NCBI GenBank assembly: GCA_025435555.1 | Contig: JAIWWG010000166.1 | Location: forward strand, 1 to 36,383 | Source: Chytriomyces cf. hyalinus JEL632 | Taxonomy: Eukaryota > Chytridiomycota > Chytridiomycetes > Chytridiales > Chytriomycetaceae | Direction: 5' to 3' | Length of the DNA stretch: 36,383 bases | Shown here: one piece after another, positions 21,801-31,266 of the stretch | How the letters are laid out: the number at the start of each line of letters is the position of its first letter | Position numbering within the stretch: position 1 is the first letter of the stretch | Translations under genes and position numbers: made by a program | The notes under the pieces: generated by a model | Seen by the model: the letters and a program-made list of their open reading frames with translations, nothing else | Databases searched by the model: none | Told to the model about the DNA's origin: nothing

Positions 21801-24800
21801 AGGACTCTGAAATGCTGATCAAGTTTGCGAACCTTTGCCGTAAAAATGGAAAGCTTGGTCTCGCGTTCAAAGTTCTGACGCAGCTGTTGAGCACGGAGAA
21901 GAATCATCTTGGAATTCTGGTAATGGCAGTTAGCTTTCTTTTTGGATCATCACGCGTTTGGTTTTCTGACTTTTTTTATGTAGGATACTTCAAACAATCC
22001 TCCCAATGTGATTTATGCTTGCTTGAAGCACGCTTGGGCGTCGGGCGTGAAGGAAGTGAAAGAGCACGCTTTCGATCAACTTCGCCAATTCACCAAGACA
22101 CTGGTGGACCGATTGGACATAGCTACCCTCAATGATATCAACGTGCAAGTGGATCCCGCCAAAGCAGATCCCGATCGGCCAGCGATCATCAAACTTTTGG
22201 CACGATGCTATCTAAAGTTGGGAGAATGGCAGCAGGCATTGGAGGAGGAGTTGAATGAAGCGGTGATTCCAGAAATCTTGAGATCGTATTTAGCGGCCAC
22301 GCACTGTGACAAGACGTGGTACAAAGCGTGGCACAGCTGGGCTTTGTCGAATTTTGAGGCCTTGACGTACTATGAGCGAATTCAGGACACTGTACAGCCT
22401 GAAATTCTGATATCGCATGTTGTTCCTTCAATTCAAGGTCAGTATCTGCCGCGCAATCCTTGGAGTTGTTTTTTTTTTTTTTGAAGGTGTGTATTCCACC
22501 AGGTTTCTTTCAGTCTGTTGCGCTTGCGAAAGGCAATTCCCTCCAGGATACATTACGTGTTTTGACGCTATGGTTCAAGTACGGATACCATCCGGATGTC
22601 AATGCCGCAATTACAGAGGGCTTTGGGAGCGTGTCGATTGATACGTGGCTGCAAGTGATCCCCCAGGTAATGCATACAGGGTAGTTGGGGTCCTCGATCA
22701 TGTGCTAAAATCCTGCAATTTTCCAGCTTATTGCAAGAATTCATACCCCAAATGTGAACGTGCGGCGACTTCTGCATCAGCTTTTGTTTGACGTTGGCCG
22801 GGCTCATCCACAAGCGCTTGTTTGGTCGTTGACTGTGGCTTCTAAGTCCCAAAGTACAGACAGAATGAATGCTGCTGTCTCGATTATGGAAAAAATGCGG
22901 ACTCATAGTAATGCACTTGTCGAGCAGGTGATCTGATAAACGATAGATTTCTGCGTGCATGAGACTGATTGACTTTGATTCAGGTTTTGTTGGTCAGTCA
23001 AGAACTTATCCGTGTGGCGATCTTGTGGCACGAAATGTGGCACGAGGGCCTTGAAGAAGCTTCGCGGCTGTACTTTGGTGAGCAAAACATTGAGGGAATG
23101 TTTGCAACTCTTGAGCCACTGCATCTCATGCTGGAAAGGGTGAGGCGTTATCAACGGTGATTGGTAGTCTCTTTTCTGAGGATGTACGTTTTTCGTCCAG
23201 GGACCCGAAACACTTCGAGAGATTTCATTCAACCAAGCCTTCGGCAGGGACCTGCAAGACGCATTAGATTGGTGTAAAAAGTTTAAAAGAACTCAAAATA
23301 TGAATGATTTGAATCCTGCATGGGATTTGTACTACCATGTGAGTTTCGTTGAGGTCACGGTTTGTAAATGCGTCTCGCCTGACTTTTTGCGGGCACCAAT
23401 TTGAAAAATAGGTTTTCCGACGCATCAATAAGCAGCTACCGCATTTAACCACGCTGGAGTTGCAGTATGTTTCTCCAAAGTTGCTTGCGGCCAAAAATTT
23501 GGAGCTGGCGATTCCTGGAACGTACAAGAGCGGCGAAGATATTGTTACAATCGAATCGTTTGCACCGATTCTGACGGTGATTACATCAAAGCAACGGCCA
23601 CGTCGTTTGTCCATCAAGGGAGATAATGGGGCCGAGTTTCAGTTCTTGCTGAAAGGTATTTTTTTGAAAACTTGAGGGGTATGCATGCATTCACTATACT
23701 AATAATTGTTGTAAAACAAGGACACGAGGATTTACGGCAGGACGAACGAGTCATGCAGCTCTTTGGCCTTGTGAATACTCTTCTGTCCAAGGATTCAGAA
23801 ACATTTAAACGCCATCTCACAATTGAGAGATTTTCAGCTATTCCTCTTTCACCAAATTCTGGACTCATTGGTTGGGTGCCAAACTGCGACACTCTTCATG
23901 CCATTATAAAAGATTACCGCGAAAGTCGTAAAATTCTGCTCAATATCGAGCATCGCTTAATGCTTCAGGTTTTTTTTCAAAACTATTGTGTTTCTTTTTT
24001 GCATTTTGACAATGGTCGTGTGCGTTTTTTCTAATCCCAAATTGGTCATGCAGATGGCGCCTGACTATGATAACCTGACACTGCTCCAAAAAGTTGAAGT
24101 GTTCGAATATGCACTTGCAAATACCACCGGACAGGACCTTTTCAAAGTTCTATGGCTTAAAAGTAAAAATTCAGAGGTAAACGTTGACATATTTTGTTGC
24201 ATGTGGTGCAAGTGGGAAAAGTCTTCATGTGTTGGTGTTTTTTTTTTTTGGCTCTTGACAGATCTGGCTGGATAGAAGGACAAACTATACTCGTTCATTA
24301 GCTGTAATGTCGATGGTTGGATACATCCTTGGACTTGGTGATCGGCACCCATCCAATCTGATGTTGGAAAGGTTCACTGGAAAAGTGGTTCATATTGATT
24401 TCGGAGACTGTTTTGAGGTTATTATTTTTGTTTTGTTTTTGTATTTTATGCCTTTGAGTTGACGTGACGCCTGTTTATTTTTGGGGGAATGCAGGTTGCA
24501 ATGCATCGAGAAAAGTTTCCGGAGCGCATTCCATTCCGGTTGACGCGGATGCTTGTCAATGCAATGGAGGTTTGTGCGACCAATTTTCGACTCACAATGA
24601 CTCATCACTGAGAGTGTATCACTTGGACTATTTCCAGGTCAGCGGGATCGAAGGAAACTTCCGAATCACATGCGAGCACGTGATGCGAGTTCTTCGCGAG
24701 AACAAGGACAGTTTGATGGCTGTGCTGGAAGCCTTTGTTCACGACCCGCTCATTAACTGGAGATTGCTCACGAACCCGAGTCCTTCGAAAGGTGAGTCGA

Positions 24801-25373
24801 TTGATGATGATGATGAATGTCTCACGATTACTCTTCTTTTGTGGTCCGCCAATAACTCTACTTTAAATTTTTATTTTATTTTCGCAGATAACAAAGGTCC
24901 TTCGAAAAAACTTGACATTGGTAAGCAATCAATTTTGTAGTCTTCATTGTGACTCATTTATCTCGGGCGTGTGTAGAAACCATGACGACGGACTTGTACG
25001 GAACAAGCAAAAAACATCATCGGGCGACTAATGAGAGCGACATGCCTTCAGGTAAACTACTTGTTTTTTTGTTTGGTGATCTGAAACGGGTTTTTTTTAT
25101 TTATTTCATTTTTGCAGAAGAAGACGCGGCAAATCGGCCTGAAGTGCTGAATGCGCGGGCTTTGACAGTGATCACTCGCGTTTCCAACAAATTAACGGGT
25201 ACATTGTTTTTTGTGAAGCAACTGTATAAAATTGCTGACAATGATGTGCAGGCAAGGACTTCAAGACGCAAGCACCGTTGGACGTGCCATCACAAGTAAA
25301 CCGGCTGATCCAACAGGCAACATCGATGGAAAATCTGTGCCAGTGCTACATTGGATGGTGTGCGTTTTGGTGA
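15852..25373 (+). CDS. TOR: TOR serine/threonine kinase (PIKK family), 34 exons
   Basis: Exons: 15852-16139, 16252-16384, 16438-16560, 16627-16841, 16901-17098, 17159-17384, 17455-17554, 17647-17849, 17909-18015, 18081-18338, 18407-18479, 18546-18783, 18840-19287, 19344-19559, 19617-20234, 20299-20992, 21051-21489, 21552-21662, 21724-21919, 21984-22437, 22503-22666, 22727-22927, 22984-23139, 23201-23338, 23412-23655, 23721-23968, 24054-24176, 24262-24417, 24495-24569, 24638-24791, 24888-24920, 24977-25051, 25118-25198 and 25252-25373. The sum is 7308 nt, or 2435 residues, with every phase consistent. N-terminal HEAT repeats include [17 protein letters not shown] region includes [16 protein letters not shown]. 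The FRB domain starts at [20 protein letters not shown]. The kinase has [22 protein letters not shown] (D2231) and HIDFGDCFE (D2250). FATC ends [11 protein letters not shown]. It is the catalytic core of TORC1/TORC2, coupling nutrients to growth. Confidence 0.95.
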
Positions 25374-25606
25374 GCAAGCAGCAGCAGCTGTTGTTATTGA
25401 GTGTGTTTTTGAGTGTGTGAAATGAAGAGTGCAATTTTTTATCCATCTCTGAAACCACATTCATGGATTTTTTTTTTTTTTTATAATTATTTTGTGACAA
25501 AAGTGTAACGGCACACTCAAACCATTTTCAAGTTATAAAAAATTATCGTCAACTGCAGTTGGGCATCCCTCTTCTCTTTTTGCATCAAAGCCATCTATCC
25601 ATCCAC

Positions 25607-26095
25607 ATGTCTCCTCGGTCCAAACTGCTATCGTCAGCACTGTCTCCCTTGAGCATTCGCGGAGGCGGCGGAGGAGGTGGTGGAAGCGATGAAGGAGGAC
25701 GCAGCAGCAGCAGCACCAGCAGCAGCAACAGCACTCAGGAGACGTTCAGCAACGCAAGTCCACTCGGGTTGGAAGCTGGCATCAATTCCGCCGGCAGCTA
25801 CTGCACCACACCGCATCCGTTTTCGGTAGTCGACGGAAGCCGGTCCACTGTCAGCATTGGCAGCAACAGCAGCTACACTCTATCAAGTCCCAAAACGGGC
25901 GGCGCATCAAAACGACCACGTGTTCCACCCATCGTGATTCCATTGACACCCGAGCTGGAAACTGGGCCACTAAGCGCTGTAGAATCTAGAAGAATGTCGA
26001 AAGACGATGAGATGCCGTCAAGAAGTTTTCGGAAGCAAATCAAGTTTGGAATCAGCATCCCACGGAAACTGGGCGGAGGGTATGCGGTGTTTTGA
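25607..26095 (+). CDS. Small Ser/Gly-rich protein with conserved SFRKQI/LGGGYA C-terminus (copy 1)
   Basis: A single uninterrupted frame of 162 residues starts at the first ATG, 25607 (MSPRSKLL). The first 110 residues are low complexity: a glycine run coded by a GGN repeat, then serine and asparagine runs. A short motif PPIVIPLTPELE follows. The last 23 residues carry SFRKQI, then ISIPRKLGGGYAVF at the very C-terminus. The tandem gene at 26587 shares the terminal motif and an IVIP motif, and little else. No signal peptide or membrane helix is seen. The conserved extreme C-terminus suggests a docking peptide, but no family is recognised. Confidence 0.65.
   Translation: MSPRSKLLSSALSPLSIRGGGGGGGGSDEGGRSSSSTSSSNSTQETFSNASPLGLEAGINSAGSYCTTPHPFSVVDGSRSTVSIGSNSSYTLSSPKTGGASKRPRVPPIVIPLTPELETGPLSAVESRRMSKDDEMPSRSFRKQIKFGISIPRKLGGGYAVF
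25659..25733. repeat. Coding trinucleotide repeats (GGN and AGC)
   Basis: A GGN run coding for glycine (about 25661-25683) is followed by an interrupted AGC run (25701-25733) coding for serine and similar residues. Both lie in the small protein at 25607. Such runs vary in length between strains and can explain the weak conservation of the N-terminal half. Confidence 0.6.
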
Positions 26096-26586
26096 AAAAA
26101 GTCGACACTCTTTGCAACACACCACCTTGGGGTTTTATTTTTGCATGCATGCACATACACACTGGCACCACACATTGTTTGTCTTCCTTTTTTGTTTGCG
26201 ATTTCGAATAAAGAAAGAACGTAGATTGCGATAGATAGAGTGGTTGGGGAAAGCATGAAAGTAGGTGAAGCAGGCAGCCAACCAGCCTCGTTGTCGGTTG
26301 ATGCTCTGGGCGCATCAGGAGTCTCGCTATCGCAACTGCTTGACAACAACGCAGGCAAGCAGGCAAGCAAGCACCGCTGAAACAGATTTCCAGAAACGGG
26401 TGAAAATTCCGTTTGTTGCTGTCTTTGAAATTCCATTTCCCATTGGTCAGTTTTTCGCAGACACAAAAACAGGGTTGAAAATCCGACAAAGCAAAAATAA
26501 ATAAAAAAAAAAACACCCAGGCAAAAAAACAAAAGCCCACGTCATTCCACTTTGCATTCGCAATTACTCCCAACAGCATATCAAGC
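26096..26586. other. Spacer between the two LGGGYA-tail paralogues
   Basis: No gene is supported in these 490 bp. There is a short degenerate AGGCAAGC repeat at about 26352-26374 and an A-rich run at 26500-26530. The promoter of the gene at 26587 is expected here. Open frames on both strands lack recognisable features. Confidence 0.3.
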
Positions 26587-27003
26587 ATGGCCCCAACCGA
26601 CTCCTCCTCCTCCCTCGTTGCCTGCATGTCCCGCCGCCGCTCATCCATTGTATCCCCTCTCATCATCAACAAGAGCATGGACGACCTGTCATCAGGCACC
26701 TCCAACACCCGCCCCGATTCACCAGCCGTCAGCGGCTTCAAGCGAGTGCCCAAAAAGTTCAAACCCACGCTCCAGATTGTGATTCCCGAGAACCAGTTGG
26801 AACTCAACAATGCGGCAGCCATGAGTGCTGTATCGACGGACGGCGTGCAACCGGTTCCTCAAGACAGTAGCAGCGATAAGAATTCAAGCGGTTTTTATTC
26901 CTCAAGTACTCGGTATGGGAATGGACGGGGATCATTTCGGAAGCAGATTGATGTCAGCATTTACATCCCGCGGCGTCTCGGAGGCGGATATGCAATGTTC
27001 TGA
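26587..27003 (+). CDS. Small Ser-rich protein with conserved SFRKQI/LGGGYA C-terminus (copy 2)
   Basis: A single frame of 138 residues starts MAPTDSSSS. The N-terminal half is basic and Ser-rich (SRRRSSIVSPL), with possible kinase sites. A KPTLQIVIPENQLEL stretch parallels the IVIP motif of copy 1. After a disordered stretch come SFRKQI and IYIPRRLGGGYAMF at the C-terminus. The two copies agree at 16 of the last 23 positions but hardly at all elsewhere, so the terminal peptide is under selection. The function is unknown. Confidence 0.65.
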   Translation: MAPTDSSSSLVACMSRRRSSIVSPLIINKSMDDLSSGTSNTRPDSPAVSGFKRVPKKFKPTLQIVIPENQLELNNAAAMSAVSTDGVQPVPQDSSSDKNSSGFYSSSTRYGNGRGSFRKQIDVSIYIPRRLGGGYAMF

Positions 27004-27081
27004 GCTTGTGTTTTAATTGGTCCATTTGTCTGCATTTATTTACTTGCATTTTATTTTTTATTTACATTAAAAATCTTTATT

Positions 27082-27088
27082 TATATAA
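27082..27088 (+). promoter_or_regulatory. TATA-like element of the small secreted protein gene
   Basis: TATATAA lies about 82 bp before the start at 27170. A C/T-rich tract (about 27091-27128) follows, as often found near fungal transcription starts. Confidence 0.45.
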
Positions 27089-27169
27089 ATTGCGCCTCCT
27101 TTTCCCCTTCTTCTTCTTCCTCTTCTGCGCCGCTCGAAATAGAAAAGGCCACTTCAGAAATTACCGAAC

Positions 27170-27448
27170 ATGAAGACACCACTTACCTTTGCCGCCGCCA
27201 TCTTCAGCGCTAAGCTTATCCACGGCGCTGCCAGTCACGACAAGACTCTCCTCCTTCCCATGCCGCCAGCCCGTGTCATGGAATACCCACACCAGCAGAG
27301 TATCCACGCATCGTCCCTGTCGCTAGCTGCTCCGTCCGCTCTTTCAACTGCCGTTTCTTCGCCAATCTGTGAAGTGTACAAGACCTTGAAACCTGACAGG
27401 GCCGTCAGTAGAAACTCTTTACTTGGCGTCGTTGGTGGTTTATTCTAA
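27170..27448 (+). CDS. Small secreted-type protein, unassigned
   Basis: A frame of 92 residues begins MKTPLTFAAAIFSAKLIHGAA, which has the basic, hydrophobic and small-residue layout of a signal peptide, probably cut after HGAA or nearby. The mature part is Ser/Ala/Pro-rich with one cysteine and ends LLGVVGGLF. A TATA-like box upstream and an AATAAA at 27547-27552 downstream frame it as a real short gene. Only one cysteine argues against a classical disulfide-rich effector. No family is recognised; chance is not excluded for a frame this short. Confidence 0.5.
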   Translation: MKTPLTFAAAIFSAKLIHGAASHDKTLLLPMPPARVMEYPHQQSIHASSLSLAAPSALSTAVSSPICEVYKTLKPDRAVSRNSLLGVVGGLF

Positions 27449-27546
27449 GCTAAGCTAAGCCGTTTTGTTGTTGACCCTTTGTTGTCCCCCGCGCGCGTTT
27501 GGGGGGGAAATTGCTTGGTGCCAGTTTTTTCATGGTCCCCGGTTTT

Positions 27547-27552
27547 AATAAA
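27547..27552 (+). terminator. Poly(A) signal AATAAA after the small secreted-type gene
   Basis: The hexamer lies 98 bp after the stop at 27446-27448 and only 24 bp before the PHF5A start codon, so the 3' end of one gene and the 5' leader of the next nearly coincide. Confidence 0.4.
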
Positions 27553-27575
27553 AATATTTAAATTATCCCAACAAA

Positions 27576-28157
27576 ATGGCTCGTCATCACCCAGACCTAA
27601 TCTTTTGCCGAAAGCAGCCTGGAATCGGTAAGGGGCCTTCTCAAAGAGATGCTTTTCGTATCCGCCATTCTTCAAGCTGTACTACAACTCACACACCTTT
27701 CGAACCAACAACTACAATTCATATACACAAAAAAAGCTATCGGACGACTCTGCGAAAAACACGACGGCGTATGCGTTCTCTGCGACAGTTATGTGCGGCC
27801 GGCGGATATGGTGCGCATCTGTGACGAATGCAACTACGGCTCGTTTCAGGGTCGCTGTGTGATTTGCGGGAACCCAGGCATCTCCGATGCATACTATTGT
27901 AAAGAGTGTGTGATTCTGGAGAAGGACGTTCGTATTTACTGTCTTGCGTTGGATTTATGGTGGATTATTCATTCATTCATTTTTTTTTTTTTTTTTTTTT
28001 TTTTTGATTTCACAGAGAGACGGATGTCCAAAGATTGTCAATCTGGGATCGGCGAAAACAGACTTGTTTTATGAACGGAAAAAGTATGTTCATTCTTGTT
28101 TTGTTGGTTTTTCCTGACTTGTTTTTGCGCAGATTTGGATTCAAAGGAAAACAATAG
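27576..28157 (+). CDS. PHF5A: SF3b subunit PHF5A/Rds3 (splicing factor)
   Basis: Exons 27576-27627, 27737-27927, 28016-28083 and 28133-28157 give 111 residues, the normal family length (about 107-110). It begins [20 protein letters not shown] and contains [61 protein letters not shown] and the tail FGFKGKQ. PHF5A folds around three zinc sites and sits in the SF3b complex of U2 snRNP next to the branch-point adenosine pocket. One otherwise cysteine position is changed: CEKC is CEKH here (residue 26). The second intron contains a 26-T run. Confidence 0.93.
27980..28005. repeat. 26-nt poly(T) run inside PHF5A intron 2
   Basis: The T run lies 10 bp before the acceptor CACAG at 28011-28015. It acts as an extreme polypyrimidine tract and is prone to slippage in replication and sequencing, so its length is uncertain. 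Confidence 0.7.
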
Positions 28158-28239
28158 CATGAGTCTCTTTTTTCCATGCAGTTTGGGAGTTGTCTGTTTC
28201 TAAACAATACACTGCTGTCAGTCTGTGTTGGATCATTGT

Positions 28240-28245
28240 TTTATT
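28240..28245 (-). terminator. Poly(A) signal AATAAA of the DNAJC9-like gene
   Basis: The minus-strand AATAAA lies 46 bp past the stop codon at 28292-28294, in the convergent spacer with PHF5A. Confidence 0.4.
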
Positions 28246-28291
28246 CGGCTGCTCGCCGCAATTCCAACCAACGTTGTTACAGATTTCTGGG

Positions 28292-29764
28292 TCATGCTTT
28301 CCGAGCACGCTTGGACTTGCGCTTATCTCTGACATCCTCCTCCAACTCATCGACTTCGGGCGAATCGCTTTCCTCCCTGGCTGCTGCAACCGGTGCGACT
28401 CTGGATGACTTCCCCTTGGATGTATTGGCAAACAGTTTGCCCTGCAGTGCTTGGAATTCCTCTTCAGATGGCTCGACATTTTTTGATTTCGATCCCTTCT
28501 TCTTTGGTGCAGCAGCTGCACCGCCCTTTTTGAGTGATTCCTTGGCAGCCTGTTCTTCAAACTTGGAAATGACGCTGCCCATACGTTCTTGATGGCGCTT
28601 CTGCAGTTCATCCCTCAATGATGCTAACCCTTCGTCACTATCACTGCCATCGCCAGTTGCTGCCGCTTTTTTACCCTTGGCACCTTTTTTGCCTTTCAAT
28701 GTCTGATTGCTTGGAACGGCTTTTTTGCTGCCATTTTTGGACGTGCGAGAGTCTCCATCGACAACATCCACATCCATATCATCGGCATCCTCAGCAATAT
28801 CCTGACCAGCATCGTCATCCACCCAATCATCTTCTGCATCATCCGATTGTTCCTTTTTGGCTTCCTTTTTCTTTTGAGCATCGTCCTTTTTCTTTTTAAG
28901 TGCAGCAATCTTTTCAGCTTCCTGCGCTTCCTTTTCGGCGCGCCGTTTACGACGAGCCGTGGCGCGTTCATCTATCGTGAAAAATGCGGCATGTTTGACA
29001 GTGACTTGTCCAGCGTCAAGCGCTGTTTGGACGATTGCACGGAACCGCTGTTCATCATCGGGGATTGCGAATAACGTTGCGTCCAGGATTTTGGCCATGT
29101 TTCCGGAGTATTTTTCATAGTTTTTGATTAAGTCTCCTTTTTCTTCGTTTGACTCTGAGGATGCGGGCGCGTAAGAGAGACAGAGAGTGAGTATATGTGA
29201 TTTGTTTGGGGACAAAAATGTATCTGGGCAATGAATACATCGAATACCTCTGTACTGCAGCATGAACGAGTCAATTTTATCGGTGGTCAAGCTTCCCCAC
29301 AGTGTTCGAAAGAAGGCGTCCCACCCTTCAAGGGGTGTCTGGATGTCAATGCCATTGTCCGAGTCACTGCCGCCAACGGTTCCGACAAACCCGGTTGAAT
29401 CGTATCGCTGGCGTCTGTCCGGGTCTGTGAGGGAAACCGACATTTTTTCAGTTTTCGGACACGTGGTTCTTTTTTTGAAAGGTACAGAAGATGCGTGCGC
29501 ATACCGGACAATATTGCGTGAAAGTGGGTGATTTTTTGGAATTCGGCTGAAGCGGAGGCGCGGTCGGCGTCTGTGGACAGGTTTGATAGCTTGTCTGTGT
29601 TTGTGTTGTTGGTTAGTTGGTTAGTGGCTGAAAATGGTCGCATGCAAGGTTGCGGACTTACCGGGATGGTACTTGAGGCACAGACGGTGGTATGCCTTCT
29701 TGATTGTGGATGCGTTTGCGTCGCGAGGCACGCCAAACTGTGCGTACAGATCCACCTTATCCAT
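28292..29764 (-). CDS. DNAJC9: DNAJC9-like J-domain histone co-chaperone
   Basis: Four exons on the minus strand, 29764-29662, 29570-29505, 29424-29248 and 29154-28292, give 402 residues. The J domain starts MDKVDLYAQFGVPRDANAS and contains AYHRLCLKYHPDAD; the HPD tripeptide is formed across the first intron. It ends with DPDRRQRYDSTG. The segment after it (GWDAFFRTLWGSLTTDKIDSFMLQYR and the following AKILD helix) matches the DNAJC9 core. A long charged C-terminal half includes an acidic tract (DDAEDDWVDDDAGQDIAEDAD) and basic Lys-rich stretches, as expected for a histone-binding J-protein that recruits Hsp70. It is longer than human DNAJC9 (about 260 residues) because of this tail. The start lies 39 bp downstream of the PYM stop. 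Confidence 0.82.
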
Positions 29765-29771
29765 TTATGAT

Positions 29772-29788
29772 TTTATTTACTTTTTATT
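29772..29788 (-). terminator. Two poly(A)-type AATAAA hexamers after PYM
   Basis: Minus-strand AATAAA at 29783-29788 and again at 29772-29777 fill the 39-bp gap between the PYM stop and the DNAJC9-like start, so 3' processing of one gene overlaps the 5' leader of the other. Confidence 0.45.
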
Positions 29789-29803
29789 CACTGGTTATTT
29801 ACA

Positions 29804-30328
29804 TCATATCCGCATGGCTGCCATGATTTCTTCCATTTCTTGAATCTGCGCTTCAACGTCCGCTTTTCCTTTCAGTTTCTCGAGCTGGTCTGGCTGGAGC
29901 AGGACAATGTCTTTGGCCTCGAGTTCGATAATGTTCCTGTGCTTCTTTTTCAAGTTCTTGACTTTCTTTTCGAGAGTTTCGAGCGAGTCTGGCATGGGCT
30001 GAGCTACTTCATTCGAGCTGGGAATGGGATGATGCACGCGTTGCTTTTCTTCCTCACGAGCTCGAATTCGTGCAGCCTCTTTCGCTGATACTGCGCCCGA
30101 CGCTGTTTCTACATTCTTGGCTGTCTTTGCTGCGGCAGAGGATGGCTTTGAAGCGGGTTTTGGTTTGGCGCCAGGCACAACACTTGCAGCCGCCTCGGCA
30201 TGTGAGCGAGCAGTTTGATACTTTGCAATGTCTTCCTGCGGCGTGAACCCGTTCCGCACTCGAATCTCTTTCCGCAGACTCCCGTCCGCGCGTCTGCTTG
30301 TTGGAATGAGTCTCTCAGTGGGTTCCAT
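29804..30328 (-). CDS. PYM: PYM, partner of Y14-Mago (exon junction complex disassembly)
   Basis: A single intronless frame of 174 residues, unusual in this intron-rich window. The start MEPTERLIPTSRRADGSLRK was chosen because the PYM N-terminal motif (RLIP.SRR.DG..RK.IRV..G.TPQED) begins there; the frame itself opens further upstream. This N-terminal segment binds the Mago-Y14 heterodimer and strips exon junction complexes from translated mRNA. The C-terminal part is a Lys/Leu/Glu-rich coiled helix (LEKKVKNLKKKHRNI ... LQPDQLEKLKGKADV), the ribosome-associating region. It acts in the cytoplasm. It shares a 55-bp divergent promoter with AIM41. Confidence 0.88.
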   Translation of the reverse strand: MEPTERLIPTSRRADGSLRKEIRVRNGFTPQEDIAKYQTARSHAEAAASVVPGAKPKPASKPSSAAAKTAKNVETASGAVSAKEAARIRAREEEKQRVHHPIPSSNEVAQPMPDSLETLEKKVKNLKKKHRNIIELEAKDIVLLQPDQLEKLKGKADVEAQIQEMEEIMAAMRI

Positions 30329-30383
30329 TTGTTGACCTGACCGCACACAACTTCGTTTTTTTTTTATTGAACAAATCACAACC
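30329..30383. promoter_or_regulatory. 55-bp divergent promoter, PYM and AIM41
   Basis: Only 55 bp separate two oppositely directed start codons. The spacer contains an A/T run (TTTTTTTTATTGAAC) and no clear TATA box. Confidence 0.45.
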
Positions 30384-31099
30384 ATGTTCAGCGTTGCATT
30401 CAGAGCTAGAGCATTTAAACCTGTCGCTGCACGAGTGTTGTGTGTACCCCGAGTCTACGCCGTACAAGTACCTCGATTCTATTCGGATGCTGCCGCCGCC
30501 TCAGGTAATGCTCAGTCGACAACCGGGGAACCATCTCTCTCAACTGCTTGACTGTTCTATAGACGCACCCAACCCACTCCTGACAACGCTCAAAACGGCC
30601 ATGAAAGAAAATATGAAATCTGGCGACAAGGCACGAGTGCTTGTCATCAAATCGCTGTTGTCCGAGATTACCTATGCCGGGAAAGCGTCCAACAACAGCG
30701 AAACGCCCGAAATGGTGCTTCTCAAAGCAATCAAGAAACGTAAAGATGCCAGTGCTGCGTATAAGGAGGGAGGAAGAGCAGAGTTGGGTGAGCAGGAGGA
30801 TAAAGAGGTTTGTCTTTTCATGTCCTGGATTTTAAATCGTGTGTGGTGGATTTACTCTGAAGATGAAGTAACGACGTTTCCTGTTCCAGATTGCAATCAT
30901 TGAGTCGTTCCTGCCGCGTCAGCTGACACCGGAAGAGATTGATGTTGTCGTGGAATCGGCAGTCACGCGTTTGGGAGCCAGCTCTGTGAAGGAAATGGGG
31001 AAAGTGATGAAAGCTGTTGAGGCAGAAATCGCTCAAGGAAGCGCCACAAAGCAAGCCATTTCAGAGTCCATCAAGAAGCGGCTGGGTGCTGCCAAGTGA
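30384..31099 (+). CDS. AIM41: Mitochondrial Aim41/YqeY-like protein (GatB-YqeY fold)
   Basis: Exons 30384-30504, 30563-30807 and 30890-31099 give 191 residues. The first exon encodes a typical mitochondrial presequence: Arg-rich, no acidic residues until RFYSDAA, where cleavage is likely. The mature part is YqeY-like: LKTAMKENMKSGDKARVLVIKSLLSEI, AYKEGGRAELGEQEDKE, IIESFLPRQLTPEEID and GKVMKAVEAEI. Bacterial YqeY and the C-terminal domain of GatB share this fold, linked to tRNA-dependent amidation. In yeast the mitochondrial protein is known mainly from an inheritance screen, so the exact role is open. Confidence 0.88.
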
Positions 31100-31120
31100 A
31101 AGAGCAGCGTGCATATTGGA

Positions 31121-31126
31121 AATAAA
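31121..31126 (+). terminator. Poly(A) signal AATAAA of AIM41
   Basis: The hexamer lies 21 bp after the stop at 31097-31099. The PAK-kinase start follows at 31267. Confidence 0.5.
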
Positions 31127-31266
31127 GACTAGTAGGGTGAATTTGTTGTCATCTCGCTCTGCTCCGCAGAGTTACATGGATCTTGTGTCTCGTTGCCCAT
31201 CACATTGGTATGAAAAAAATCCGGGTGTCAAAATCTTGAGCAATTTCCCAACACCCAAACCATCCC

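Noticed and set aside
26052-26822. 256-residue minus-strand frame antisense to the second LGGGYA-tail gene
   Set aside because: Composition is shadow-like (Cys/Leu/Phe runs from repeats); the plus-strand paralogue alignment fixes the true coding strand.
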